This document shows, in pieces, positions 1 through 7,662 of a stretch of DNA of 64,000 nucleotides (position 1 is its first letter; each line of letters begins with the position of its first letter). The DNA is taken from the NCBI RefSeq assembly GCF_014191055.1, contig NZ_JACHWB010000009.1, positions 44,948 to 108,947 on the forward strand, read 5' to 3'. The position numbers were made by a program, and so were the translations under genes. The stretch is from Microvirga lupini. GTDB taxonomy: Bacteria > Pseudomonadota > Alphaproteobacteria > Rhizobiales > Beijerinckiaceae. The notes under the pieces were generated by a model. The model saw only the letters and a program-made list of their open reading frames with translations, searched no databases and was not told where the DNA came from.

Positions 1-95
1 CGGGCGTTGAGATGACCGTACATGCCGCCGGGAACAACCTTTTCGGCGCGTGACCGGAGCTGCTGGTCAAGCGACGTCACAATATTCTGGTTCAT
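1..95 (-). CDS. Class-III aminotransferase (glutamate-1-semialdehyde aminomutase-like), N-terminus only
   Basis: Only the first 31 codons lie in the window; the rest runs off the left edge. The peptide begins MNQNIVTSLDQQLRSRA and continues AEKVVPGGMYGHLNA, typical of the start of PLP-dependent class-III aminotransferases of the glutamate-1-semialdehyde 2,1-aminomutase type. The PLP lysine is outside the window, so substrate cannot be inferred. It diverges from the kinase and CoA-transferase genes to its right. The family assignment rests on a short N-terminal stretch. Confidence 0.6.
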   Translation of the reverse strand, partial: MNQNIVTSLDQQLRSRAEKVVPGGMYGHLNA

Positions 96-566
96 AAGAT
101 TCGCGTCTCCACTCGAGCAGCACGCTGTTTCCCTTGTCGAGCAAAAGATATTTGATATATCCTATTTCGGCAAGCCGTTACGCATAGACGGTGGAGGCTT
201 TTTATGAGTTCTGTCGTTTCAGCGGGCGCCTATCTCTCGGGAAACTCGCTCCAGCCTTATCCGTGCAACAAACCGGTAAGAGGCTCCGTCAAGCCCATTC
301 GTCACTTGCAACCTACGGACGGGAGACGCCGGCGCCCCGCGCTCAGCCCCGCGGCAGCCGATTTCCCGCCGTCGCAGGTGTCCCACAAAGATCTCGCCGC
401 CGACCGTTACGAGGGTGAGTGGCGTTTCCAGACCGCTTGAAGCACTCGGGTAACGGATACGATCGACAGGCCTGCTTGCCGCTCCAGCCCATCGCTCGAT
501 TGAACGGTCAAGGAAGCTGTGCCAGCCTCATGAAAATGGAACGATCATCTTAAGCGGAGGAGGCGG
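96..566. other. Intergenic region between divergent genes
   Basis: About 470 bases with no ORF showing a recognisable protein. It must carry the promoters of the aminotransferase (left) and the kinase (right). It contains an AT-rich stretch at about 142-168, and at 500-513 the sequence TTGAACGGTCAAGG, one base different from the core of the box repeated at 4287 and 21739. Confidence 0.5.
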
Positions 567-632
567 ATGATCCGCGACATGGAACCACTGAATGCTCTGG
601 CGCAAATCGCCTGCGAAACGATCAACTCGTGA
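567..632 (+). CDS. Possible 21-codon leader ORF with a strong ribosome-binding site
   Basis: A near-perfect AGGAGG at about 557-562 lies five bases before ATG 567. The ORF ends with TGA at 630-632, eight bases before the preferred kinase start at 641. The peptide begins MIRDMEPLNALAQIA and has no recognised family. It may be a translated leader that couples ribosomes to the kinase, or the relic of a lost gene. The ribosome-binding site is better than the kinase's own, which is the main support. Confidence 0.35.
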   Translation: MIRDMEPLNALAQIACETINS

Positions 633-640
633 GAGACGCA

Positions 641-1894
641 ATGGCACCAACCCTCGGCATCATCGCAGATGACTACACAGGCGCCCTCATGGTGGCATCC
701 TACCTAGAGGGAGCCGGCATTCCCTGTCCAGTCGTGTTCGATCCATCCGCCGTCGCAGGCGATGCTCCTGTCGTCATTGCAGGCACGCGGACCCGAACGG
801 TGGCAGTTCAGGAGGCTCTGGCCGAACTGGAAACCTTTGTGAATGCTTTTGCACAAGCCGGCTGCACCCGCTTCGCCTACAAGGCGTGCGCGAGCTTCGA
901 TTCGACATCCGAGGGCAACATCGGTCCTGCGGCGGACTTCCTGGCGGAGCGAACGGGGGTTCGACCCGTACTGATGGCGGCAGGGTTCCCGCTCTTCAAC
1001 ATCACTGTACACCAAGGCTATCTGTTCTACCGTGGCCGCCTCGTCTCCGAGTCCATCAAACGTCTCGATCCACTAACGCCGATGTCCGATCCCGACCTGG
1101 TGCGCTTTCTGTCACTACAGACGAAGGAACGCATCGGTCTCGTCAATCATTCGGTGCTGCGCAAAGGCGCCGCGGCGGTTGCAAAGGCCGTCGATGAGCT
1201 GAGCGCCCAGGGTAATGGTCATATCTTCTTCGATGCCAGTGACGATGATGACATCGCGACTGCAGCGAGCTTCGCGGCTACAAGAAATTGTGCAGTCGCC
1301 GCCAGCGATCCGTTCCTCATTTCTTACGCGAGACATTTCGTCGCCGACAAGGTGGCAGGCAGAGCGGCTCCACGGCATGCCGGCGGCCCGGCTGCCGTGC
1401 TTGCCGGAACTGTCGGCCCTGTCATCCTCGAGCAGCTCGAGACTTTTAGGACAGAGTTCCCTGTACTTTCGCTTGATCTCCTTGACCCGCGCTCAGAGGA
1501 AGCGGTGGTCGCGGACGCAGTGCAATGGGCGGAGCCACTCGTAGGAAGGAAGCCGTTCGCCATCTCGACTGCGACCGACGCAACCGGAGTCGAGCGTGCT
1601 CAGTCCGCTTTCGGACCCCTCGGTGCGGCACGACGTGCAGAGCGTTTGCTCGGAGGAATCGCGCGCGGACTCCGTGAGCGCGGCATCCGACGCTTCGTGG
1701 TTGCCGGGGGTGAGACGTCCGGTTCTGTCGTATCCGCTCTAGAGGTGCGTGCTGTCCGAGCATTCCCGGAGGGGGCGCTCGGCACTGGCTTCTGCGTGAC
1801 GGAAGAGGCTGACCCGATTTCATTCTACCTGAAGCCGGGCAAGCTTGGCGGAGATGACATTCTACTTCGTGCGCTGGAATTTATGAACTGCTGA
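641..1894 (+). CDS. DUF1537 four-carbon acid sugar kinase family protein
   Basis: A 417-residue protein of the DUF1537 family, which phosphorylates four-carbon sugar acids such as 3-oxo-tetronate or D-threonate. The N-terminal domain opens with GIIADDYTGA and has FDSTSEGNIGPA near residues 90-100. The C-terminal nucleotide-binding domain carries VVAGGETSGSV and ends with LKPGKLGGDD. Length and domain order match the OtnK type. ATG 641 is preferred because GAGAG lies just upstream; GTG 629 in the same frame is the alternative. A CaiB-type CoA-transferase follows after 211 bases. A second DUF1537 kinase lies at 30.9 kb with the usual partners; this copy has no aldolase or dehydrogenase beside it within the window. 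Confidence 0.88.
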   Translation: MAPTLGIIADDYTGALMVASYLEGAGIPCPVVFDPSAVAGDAPVVIAGTRTRTVAVQEALAELETFVNAFAQAGCTRFAYKACASFDSTSEGNIGPAADFLAERTGVRPVLMAAGFPLFNITVHQGYLFYRGRLVSESIKRLDPLTPMSDPDLVRFLSLQTKERIGLVNHSVLRKGAAAVAKAVDELSAQGNGHIFFDASDDDDIATAASFAATRNCAVAASDPFLISYARHFVADKVAGRAAPRHAGGPAAVLAGTVGPVILEQLETFRTEFPVLSLDLLDPRSEEAVVADAVQWAEPLVGRKPFAISTATDATGVERAQSAFGPLGAARRAERLLGGIARGLRERGIRRFVVAGGETSGSVVSALEVRAVRAFPEGALGTGFCVTEEADPISFYLKPGKLGGDDILLRALEFMNC

Positions 1895-2105
1895 GGAAGG
1901 GCATGCCTTGTTGATCAGATGTCGAATCCCGAGATCGTTCGGATCAATCTACCCCGCACCCAATCTCCACTTGCCGAACAAGGTAGCTCGGAACCGCCGT
2001 TGACTCGTGGTGGTCGGGGCGACGATCACTTCATCGAGCGCTGCTTTGCCAATCCACTCGAGCCGGCTCTGTCGGCCTGCACTCGCTGCAACATGGGGAG
2101 AGAAC

Positions 2106-3371
2106 ATGACTGAGCAGACACTGCCATTGCAAGGGATCCGCGTTCTCGACTTGACCCGAGTACTGGCTGGTCCGTGGACGACAATGAGCCTGGCCGACCT
2201 GGGGGCCGAAGTCTGGAAGATCGAGAGCATCAAGGGAGGAGACGACACTCGCGCGTGGTCTGTTCCGAATTACAAGGGCGTCAGCACCTATTATCTCTGT
2301 GCAAATCGGGGCAAGCACAGCATCGCGGTGGACCTGAAGGCGCCCGAGGGCCGCAAGATCGTCCTGGATCTCGCCGCAAAAGCCGACGTACTCGTCGAAA
2401 ATTTCCGTGCGGGCACAGTCGAGCGGCTGGGGATCGGCTACGAAGATGTCTGCAAGATCAACCCGGCGATCATCTACTGCTCGATCTCGGGCTACGGTCA
2501 GTCGGGCCCTGAGCGGGATCGACCCGGCTATGACTTCATCATGCAGGCTGAAAGCGGGCTCATGTCGATCACCGGCCAAGTCGATGGTCCTCCAACCCGG
2601 CTGGGTGTCGCGTTCACCGATGTGGTCGCCGGCATGACCGCGACGCAGTCGATTCTCGCCGCGCTCTATCAGCGGCGAGAATCCGGTCTCGGGCAGCATA
2701 TCGACGTCGCGCTGCTCGACTCGGCGCTGAACATGCTGATAAATATCGGCACGGGGTATCTGAACGCCGGCGTCGAGCCGGTCCGTTATGGAAATGCTCA
2801 CCCTACAGTCGTACCCTACCAGATATTCGAGACTGCCGACGGCGACTTCGCGCTTGCGGTTGGCAACGATCGCATGTTCATCGATTTCTGCGAGCGCGTG
2901 ATCGACAGGCCCGAGCTTGCCCGCGACCCGCGCTTCGTCACCTCTCATAAGCGGGCCCTGCATCGCGACGAGTTGCTGCCTCTCTTGGCTCAGATCATTC
3001 GCCAGAACACCTGCCAGCATTGGATCGACGCCTGCCAGGCAGCGAGCGTGCCGGCAGGGCGGGTGAAGAGCGTCGCTGAAGCCCTGCAGAGCCCGAGCGT
3101 CGTAGAACGCGGTGTCATCGAACGAATCGAGCACTCGACGCTCGGTCCGGTGTCGCTCATCCGTGCCGCACATGGCATCGCCGCCCAGAAAGCACACGCG
3201 GCCAAGGCTCCGCCTTTGCTGGGTGAGGACACCCGCGTCGTCTTGCGAGATGTTCTCGGTCTCGACGATCCTCGAATCGACAGCCTCGCGGCCGCCGGTG
3301 TCGTCGCCTGCTTCGACGTCGGCGACACGGCAATTGCACGGCAGAACGGAACAGGGGAATCACAGGATTGA
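2106..3371 (+). CDS. CaiB/BaiF family (class III) CoA-transferase
   Basis: A 421-residue protein that should move CoA between carboxylic acids. The N-terminus ([17 protein letters not shown]) and the segments GADVWKIE-like (GAEVWKIE), [38 protein letters not shown] and [14 protein letters not shown] are hallmarks of the family. ATG 2106 is chosen because GGGGAGAG precedes it and the family N-terminus starts there; the frame is open further upstream without similarity. The C-terminus has a short non-conserved extension after the usual PLLGEDT motif. The organic-acid partner is not deducible. It may act with the upstream kinase or be independent. Confidence 0.9.
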   Translation: MTEQTLPLQGIRVLDLTRVLAGPWTTMSLADLGAEVWKIESIKGGDDTRAWSVPNYKGVSTYYLCANRGKHSIAVDLKAPEGRKIVLDLAAKADVLVENFRAGTVERLGIGYEDVCKINPAIIYCSISGYGQSGPERDRPGYDFIMQAESGLMSITGQVDGPPTRLGVAFTDVVAGMTATQSILAALYQRRESGLGQHIDVALLDSALNMLINIGTGYLNAGVEPVRYGNAHPTVVPYQIFETADGDFALAVGNDRMFIDFCERVIDRPELARDPRFVTSHKRALHRDELLPLLAQIIRQNTCQHWIDACQAASVPAGRVKSVAEALQSPSVVERGVIERIEHSTLGPVSLIRAAHGIAAQKAHAAKAPPLLGEDTRVVLRDVLGLDDPRIDSLAAAGVVACFDVGDTAIARQNGTGESQD

Positions 3372-4068
3372 TATGAGGAACCAAACCGAAATGCGATGAG
3401 TGGGGTACTGGGGATAGCCTCTCACCCAAGGGCTCCCGGGGCTGCGCTGGTCAGGGGTGCGCAGCTCTGGCAGCCAGGGATCCAGAGCGTTCATCAGAAC
3501 CTCTGCCGGTGTGCGGTAGCCCAGACACTTGCGCGGCGTCTCGTTGAGCCGCTCACAGATGTCGATCAGCGTCTCATCCGAGAGTGTTGGCCGCCGGGAT
3601 GAAGAGACCACGCGGCTTGCGTTGGTAGCGGATCCGCCGCCGGCGCTGAGCCATGGGCAGATCCAGGGACAGCCCGAGATGCTGCCCCTGGGGACCATAG
3701 ACAAACCGGTAGATGGTCTCATGTGAGACGCGCTCGGGCGCGCCTGATACCTGCAAGCGGCCGGCGATCTGTTCGGGCGACCAAGCTGCCTTAAGACAGT
3801 CGATCACATGGATGGCCAGAGCGGGATAGCGTGAGAGCTTGCCCAGGCGCTGACGCCTGGCTCGGGCCTGCATGTCGGCTGCCCCATGGAAGTAGCCTTG
3901 GTAGAGTGGCTCGTCATCATGCATCCAATTGCGGGAGATCTTGCGGTAGATGGTCGAAGGATGTCAGTCTAGGCGCTGGGCGATCACAGCCACTGGGATC
4001 TGAGCCCAGCGCAGGCGGTAAATCTCGCGGCGCTCCGCCAAGGTCAGATGAGTATAGGGTAGGGTCAT
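3360..4068 (-). pseudogene. IS30-family transposase, broken (nonsense codon plus internal deletion)
   Basis: Read on the minus strand from ATG 4068 the product starts MTLPYTHLTLAERREIYRLR, the IS30-family HTH region. Codon 35 is TGA (3964-3966) where the family normally has Arg, consistent with CGA to TGA. The frame then continues through ARARRQRLGKL, WSPEQIAGRL and SHETIYRFVYG to FIPAANT. There the sequence jumps frame to the IS30 C-terminus (LNETPRKCLGYRTPAEVL). The DDE catalytic core between these points is missing, so the gene is dead on two counts. The extreme C-terminal extension to 3360 is probably non-IS sequence. Clear terminal inverted repeats were not found. Confidence 0.85.
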
Positions 4069-4259
4069 GCAGCCTCCGTGCGAATGCGGGCTTTGTACTT
4101 GTAACAGCATTTGCAATTCAGATTAGAATTCGCCATAACGCGATAACATTTCGCATAATAAGCCTTTTGACAAGAAGTCTGCTGTTGCTCTGCGGGATGG
4201 CGGCACAAACCTATCTGGCATGATATCGGTCTGGCGCGCATCAAAAGCTACGACAAGGA

Positions 4260-4265
4260 TATAGT
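4260..4265 (+). promoter_or_regulatory. Possible -10 element ahead of the leader box
   Basis: TATAGT sits about 20 bases before the conserved box that starts at 4287, in the right place to start the candidate leader RNA. No convincing -35 match was seen 17 bases upstream. A TTGACA occurs at about 4167 but is too far away. Weak evidence. Confidence 0.2.
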
Positions 4266-4286
4266 AGGAACAGGGTCCATAAAATT

Positions 4287-4445
4287 GCCACGGTTGAACG
4301 GCCAAGGTTGCCTCGTGCGGTTTCAGCCTCCTTGAGCCGCATCAGCCCTGGCTGAGGATCCACCCGATTTCCTTGGCTGGGGCTCCAACCGCCCTCAGCC
4401 GGAGGTCTGTCACGACCCCACGGTGAGGGCGTTTTGCTGCCTGCC
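4287..4445 (+). promoter_or_regulatory. Candidate structured leader RNA upstream of parA (copy A of a two-copy element)
   Basis: A 25-nt box (core TTGAACGGCCAAGG, 4287-4311) is identical to one at 21739. It is followed by a possible hairpin (TGCGG...CCGCA), then CTGGCTGAGG, which can pair with CCTCAGCCGG at about 4393-4402. CGCCCTCA (4390-4397) can instead pair with TGAGGGCG (4434-4441), followed by TTTT (4442-4445), a terminator-like hairpin. The two pairings share bases and exclude each other, the layout of an attenuator or riboswitch. The T-run ends 70 bases before the parA ATG. Copy B has the same order of box, hairpin, long stem and T-tailed hairpin. Function and ligand are unknown. Confidence 0.45.
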
Positions 4446-4514
4446 CGGCAGTAAGGCTCCGTTAACCATACCCGCGCGACGATAGATGGCCTGATCAAGA
4501 CCGGGGGAAATGGC

Positions 4515-5180
4515 ATGAATGTCGTGGTTTTCGCGTCCCGCAAGGGAGGTTCTGGAAAGAGCACCCTTGCCGCGCATCTCGGGAGCTATATGGCCGAAAA
4601 TGCCCGGCCGACACTCCTGATTGACGCGGATCCGCAGGGATCCCTGACCCTCTGGCACCGGGTTCGGGGCTTACGGGACCTTGGACTTCATGTTGGCACC
4701 AAGCATCTCGCGGCTACCTTGGCGAAGGCGCGGCGCGCCGGGGCTGAATGGGTTCTGATCGACACACCGCCGAACGCGGAAGCACCTGTGGCCGAGGCGA
4801 TCTGGCACGCGGATCTTGTCGTGATCCCCATGCGCCCGGGTCTGTTCGATGTCGATGCTGTTCAGGCCACGATCCAAATGTGCCGTGACCTCAAGAAGCC
4901 CTACGCGGTGGTAATCAACGCTGCACCGGCCAAGAACGGCTCGGATGACCTGATGGTTAGGGATGCGCGAGGGGCGATGCAGGCGCTCGACGTTCCCACA
5001 TGGTCGGGTCAGATCACGCATTCCCCCAAACTGTCGCTTTCCCTGGCTCATGGAGCCGGTGTGAACGAGTTCAGCTCCGGGTCGCCTGCATCGGAGGAGA
5101 TCGGCAGCCTTTGGCGGGCGCTTACAAGGAGCTTCGAGGCGATAAAGGCGATGACAAGCAATGAGCCTCAATCGGCCTGA
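4515..5180 (+). CDS. ParA/MinD-family P-loop ATPase, stand-alone
   Basis: A 221-residue protein with the deviant Walker A motif KGGSGKST (residues 10-17), the switch region LLIDADPQGS and VLIDTPPN, all typical of ParA-family partition and positioning ATPases. GGGGGAAA precedes ATG 4515. No ParB is adjacent; the nearest ParB-like protein is the small one at 15.2 kb, so this is an orphan. Such short orphan ParA proteins often position protein complexes rather than DNA, but its cargo is not evident. It converges with the WGR/CYTH pair, and the candidate leader RNA lies directly upstream. Confidence 0.88.
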   Translation: MNVVVFASRKGGSGKSTLAAHLGSYMAENARPTLLIDADPQGSLTLWHRVRGLRDLGLHVGTKHLAATLAKARRAGAEWVLIDTPPNAEAPVAEAIWHADLVVIPMRPGLFDVDAVQATIQMCRDLKKPYAVVINAAPAKNGSDDLMVRDARGAMQALDVPTWSGQITHSPKLSLSLAHGAGVNEFSSGSPASEEIGSLWRALTRSFEAIKAMTSNEPQSA

Positions 5181-5198
5181 TCGGCATTGAGAAGGGCT

Positions 5199-5453
5199 TC
5201 ACAGGTCCGTGTAGCCCTTCTCCCGCTGGGTTTCAGCCCAGCCTTCAAGCGCCCGAGCAGCTGCGGCCTCATTCGGGTAGAGATCGACCTTCTCCTGGCC
5301 CTTGGAGCCGACCGCTCCCCAATTCCGCACCAGTCGGATCGTCCCGAACAGGTCGCGTTCAATCATCAGGCTGAAGAAGCGTGCCCTGCCCTGCTCCAGA
5401 TCACGTCGATAGAGCACTAGGTGGTGTCGTATGGGTGAACGGGCATCGGGCAT
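5199..5453 (-). CDS. WGR-domain protein
   Basis: An 84-residue protein made almost entirely of a WGR domain: LVRNWGAVGSKGQEKVDLYPN, shown here only as its hallmark, includes the NWG..G..GQ pattern, followed by a helix with EAAAARALEG. WGR domains occur in PARPs and bacterial nucleic-acid proteins and are thought to bind nucleic acid. It starts 15 bases after the CYTH-like gene ends, so the two are probably co-transcribed. An alternative ATG lies two codons downstream. Its specific role is unknown. Confidence 0.75.
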   Translation of the reverse strand: MPDARSPIRHHLVLYRRDLEQGRARFFSLMIERDLFGTIRLVRNWGAVGSKGQEKVDLYPNEAAAARALEGWAETQREKGYTDL

Positions 5454-5468
5454 CGGGCGGGTCGTCCC

Positions 5469-6158
5469 TTACTCGCGCTTGCCCTTCTGGAGTGTATTCT
5501 CGATCTCGCGCAACATGGCCTGCTCGATCTCGTCGAGGTTAACTTGGACAACTTCGGCACTGGCTTGTGCCTTGGCCCTGGTCACCGCCAACTGCTTGGC
5601 CTTGGGCTTGTTGCTGGCCATCCGCGCCTGAACAGGGAAGCGGTTTTCCAGGGTATCGATCAGGCTGTTGAGCGCCGCATCGGACACCGAGATCTCAGGA
5701 GCGTCATCAAGCCCTCGAAGCGCGATGGACTGGTGGGTGTAGCGCCGCTCTTCCGTCACCTCCGGCCCGAACCATTCCAGCGGGCGAAAGGCGCTCGCCT
5801 CCCCTTCAGATGCGAATTCTACAGTGACCAGATGCAGGACACGAGGACGGATAGTCTCGTCGACGAAGGCGTGCGCCTCGCTGATCGGCACGGTGGTCCG
5901 GGTGTAGTCGATCTCGCCGGCGCAGACATCGAGCAGCGCGTGAGCATGGGCGACCGGGATTTCGGTCTGGTCCTCGACCTCGCCGTCAAGGCCAGGTGTC
6001 TTGAGGATCAGCAGGCCTTTCCCTTCTTTGAGGCGAACCCAGGAGGAGCGATCCCGCTGCTCGGGGAAGAAGCCCTCGACGTGGCGCAGCCCACCCCGCT
6101 CGCGCTGGATCAGGCGGGCGAAGGAAGGGGCGAGCAGAAAGCGGCGACGAGCAGTCAT
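5469..6158 (-). CDS. CYTH-like (triphosphate tunnel) domain protein with degenerate N-terminal motif
   Basis: A 229-residue protein whose first 150 residues resemble the CYTH fold: RRFLLAPSF at the start, SWVRLKEGKGLLILKTPG, then VTVEFASEGEA and FGPEVTEERRYTHQSIA, matching the EvEF and G.EVT....y.N..la positions. The N-terminal ExExK signature that binds triphosphate appears as TARRRF and so is not conserved. The last 70 residues are a charged helical tail (QASAEVVQVNLDEIEQAM). Likely co-transcribed with the WGR gene. It may be a non-catalytic member that binds polyphosphate or nucleotide. The domain call is from recalled motifs. Confidence 0.6.
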   Translation of the reverse strand: MTARRRFLLAPSFARLIQRERGGLRHVEGFFPEQRDRSSWVRLKEGKGLLILKTPGLDGEVEDQTEIPVAHAHALLDVCAGEIDYTRTTVPISEAHAFVDETIRPRVLHLVTVEFASEGEASAFRPLEWFGPEVTEERRYTHQSIALRGLDDAPEISVSDAALNSLIDTLENRFPVQARMASNKPKAKQLAVTRAKAQASAEVVQVNLDEIEQAMLREIENTLQKGKRE

Positions 6159-6952
6159 AAAAACCCAGAGGATCTAAGGAATTGAGGACGCCTGCCTTTG
6201 GTACAGGGCGGAGGAAGGCGATGGCAACCCTGAACCTCGGAATATGATTTCCGCTCAGCCTTGCCCGAGACCTCTCCTTACGGATCTCTTTCTACAGTCA
6301 CATAAGCTTGATTTTGGAGAAACAGTCGATCAACGTAGGCGTGTCGGTGCAGTCTGGCAGGATGCAACGACGTGTTGGTAGTCTGGGGGCCACATCCTGA
6401 GTACGCGCTCCCCACCCATGAGAGCATGGCTCACACAAATGACAACGCCCTGACAGAGTTAGCCGTGCGGCGTTCGCTGTCAGGGCGCTTCTGTGATGCC
6501 GGTTGCAACACCACCCTATCACAATGCGCCATGATCGCTGGAGATGCAACTGAACGCTGTGCACAAACACGATGCACGCTGGCGAGAGGCTGAGCACCAG
6601 ACCTCTCACCAGGGCACGTGCGATGTATTCCGGCATCGCATAATCCATGTAGATGCCGGCACGAGAAATCGAACTGTGGCGACGCACACCATCAGTTCGA
6701 CGCGAGGTGACCTAACAGAATTGCAACCGGAATGTTAATCCCTCGGGCTGCGGTAATGCCGATGTCTCGCAGGATGTGAGGACTCACCTCCGCGTCGCAG
6801 AGCTTCTACAAACTCAGATATCAGAACAGTGTGCGGCGATCGAAGATGGATCAACTGTTGTTGTTGAAGATGCGGACGCTACCGGATGGCTCCTGGAGAA
6901 TCGTTCTGCCCTTGGGCCAGTATTGTCGAACACTGACACGCGGAAGGATCTG
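6159..6952. other. Gene-poor stretch with one strong hairpin
   Basis: About 790 bases without a convincing gene. An open frame at 6298-6687 (minus) gives a His/Arg/Ser-rich product of no recognisable family and is not annotated. The only clear structure is the 11-bp perfect inverted repeat at 6446-6487. The stretch may be decayed mobile DNA. Confidence 0.5.
6446..6487. repeat. Perfect 11-bp inverted repeat (hairpin)
   Basis: CGCCCTGACAG at 6446-6456 and its exact complement CTGTCAGGGCG at 6477-6487 flank a 20-base spacer. No T-run follows on either strand. It lies in gene-poor DNA, so it may be a cruciform or protein site, or the trace of a mobile element, rather than a terminator. Confidence 0.6.
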
Positions 6953-7384
6953 TCACTGTGTCGTGACCGCCTTCGAGGCCCGCTTGACCATCTCCACTAA
7001 GTCCGTGAGGGGGTAAGGCTTAGCGAGGAAAGGAACTCCCACTGACGCGCACATACCGTGGTAGATCCGGGAACGGCCTGAGGTAAAGACAATCGACAGG
7101 AGTGATTGGCAAGACAAAACGGCCTGTGCGAGTTCAAAGCCGTCTTGCCCGCCTAGATTGTTGTCGGTGAACAAAACATCCACGGACATGTCCCTCAGAA
7201 TGATCTCGGCCTCCTCGGCGCTGGCCGCAGTGAACACCTCGTAACCCGCATCTGTTAGAGCTTCGGCCGCGATTTCTCCGATGATCAACTCGTCTTCCAC
7301 GACGAGAACACGCTGGCGCAGGGATTTCGGGGCTGATTTCTTCGCCTGATTGGGACGAGCCAACGGGGACAGAATAGGTCTCAT
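6953..7384 (-). CDS. Single-domain response regulator (CheY-like)
   Basis: A 143-residue receiver domain with no output domain. Acidic pocket residues are E30-D31 (VVEDE), the phosphoacceptor is D74 (VLFTDNNLGG), the switch region is FTSGR and the conserved lysine is in LAKPYP. About 23 basic/polar residues precede the domain. It is transcribed away from the AraC-family gene, the two sharing a 278-base spacer. No histidine kinase is adjacent, so it may serve a distant hybrid kinase. Confidence 0.9.
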   Translation of the reverse strand: MRPILSPLARPNQAKKSAPKSLRQRVLVVEDELIIGEIAAEALTDAGYEVFTAASAEEAEIILRDMSVDVLFTDNNLGGQDGFELAQAVLSCQSLLSIVFTSGRSRIYHGMCASVGVPFLAKPYPLTDLVEMVKRASKAVTTQ

Positions 7385-7662
7385 CTACGCAACCTTATTG
7401 AACACAACTGCGTGGTTAACGGCCAATTGTGGCGAGCGTTCAAGACACGACTTGGCAAGAGTTGGTTATGGTCACCAGATAGTTAATGTCTTATTCGGTA
7501 TTCTTGAGCAGTGAGGCACCAGCCGACAGATCATCGGCTGACTGACTACGATCAAAATGCTTTACAGGTTGCGGGAACTACGTATCCCTTTTTCCTCTCG
7601 GACTGGTAGTGTTTATCAAGTTCGAAGAACGACACAATCTGACCCGGGGCGCTCGATCAATC

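Noticed and set aside
204..440. Plus-strand 78-codon frame near the left end
   Set aside because: No ribosome-binding site, Arg/Pro-rich product without similarity.
2031..3197. 388-codon minus-strand frame over the CoA-transferase
   Set aside because: Antisense shadow of a gene with clear family motifs; the product has no recognisable fold.
4287..4311. Sigma-54 promoter reading of the conserved box
   Set aside because: GG and GC elements do not have the required spacing (8 instead of 10 bases between them).
6298..6687. Minus-strand frame of 129 codons in a gene-poor stretch
   Set aside because: His/Ser/Arg-rich with no motif, no good start context, and it spans the 11-bp inverted repeat.
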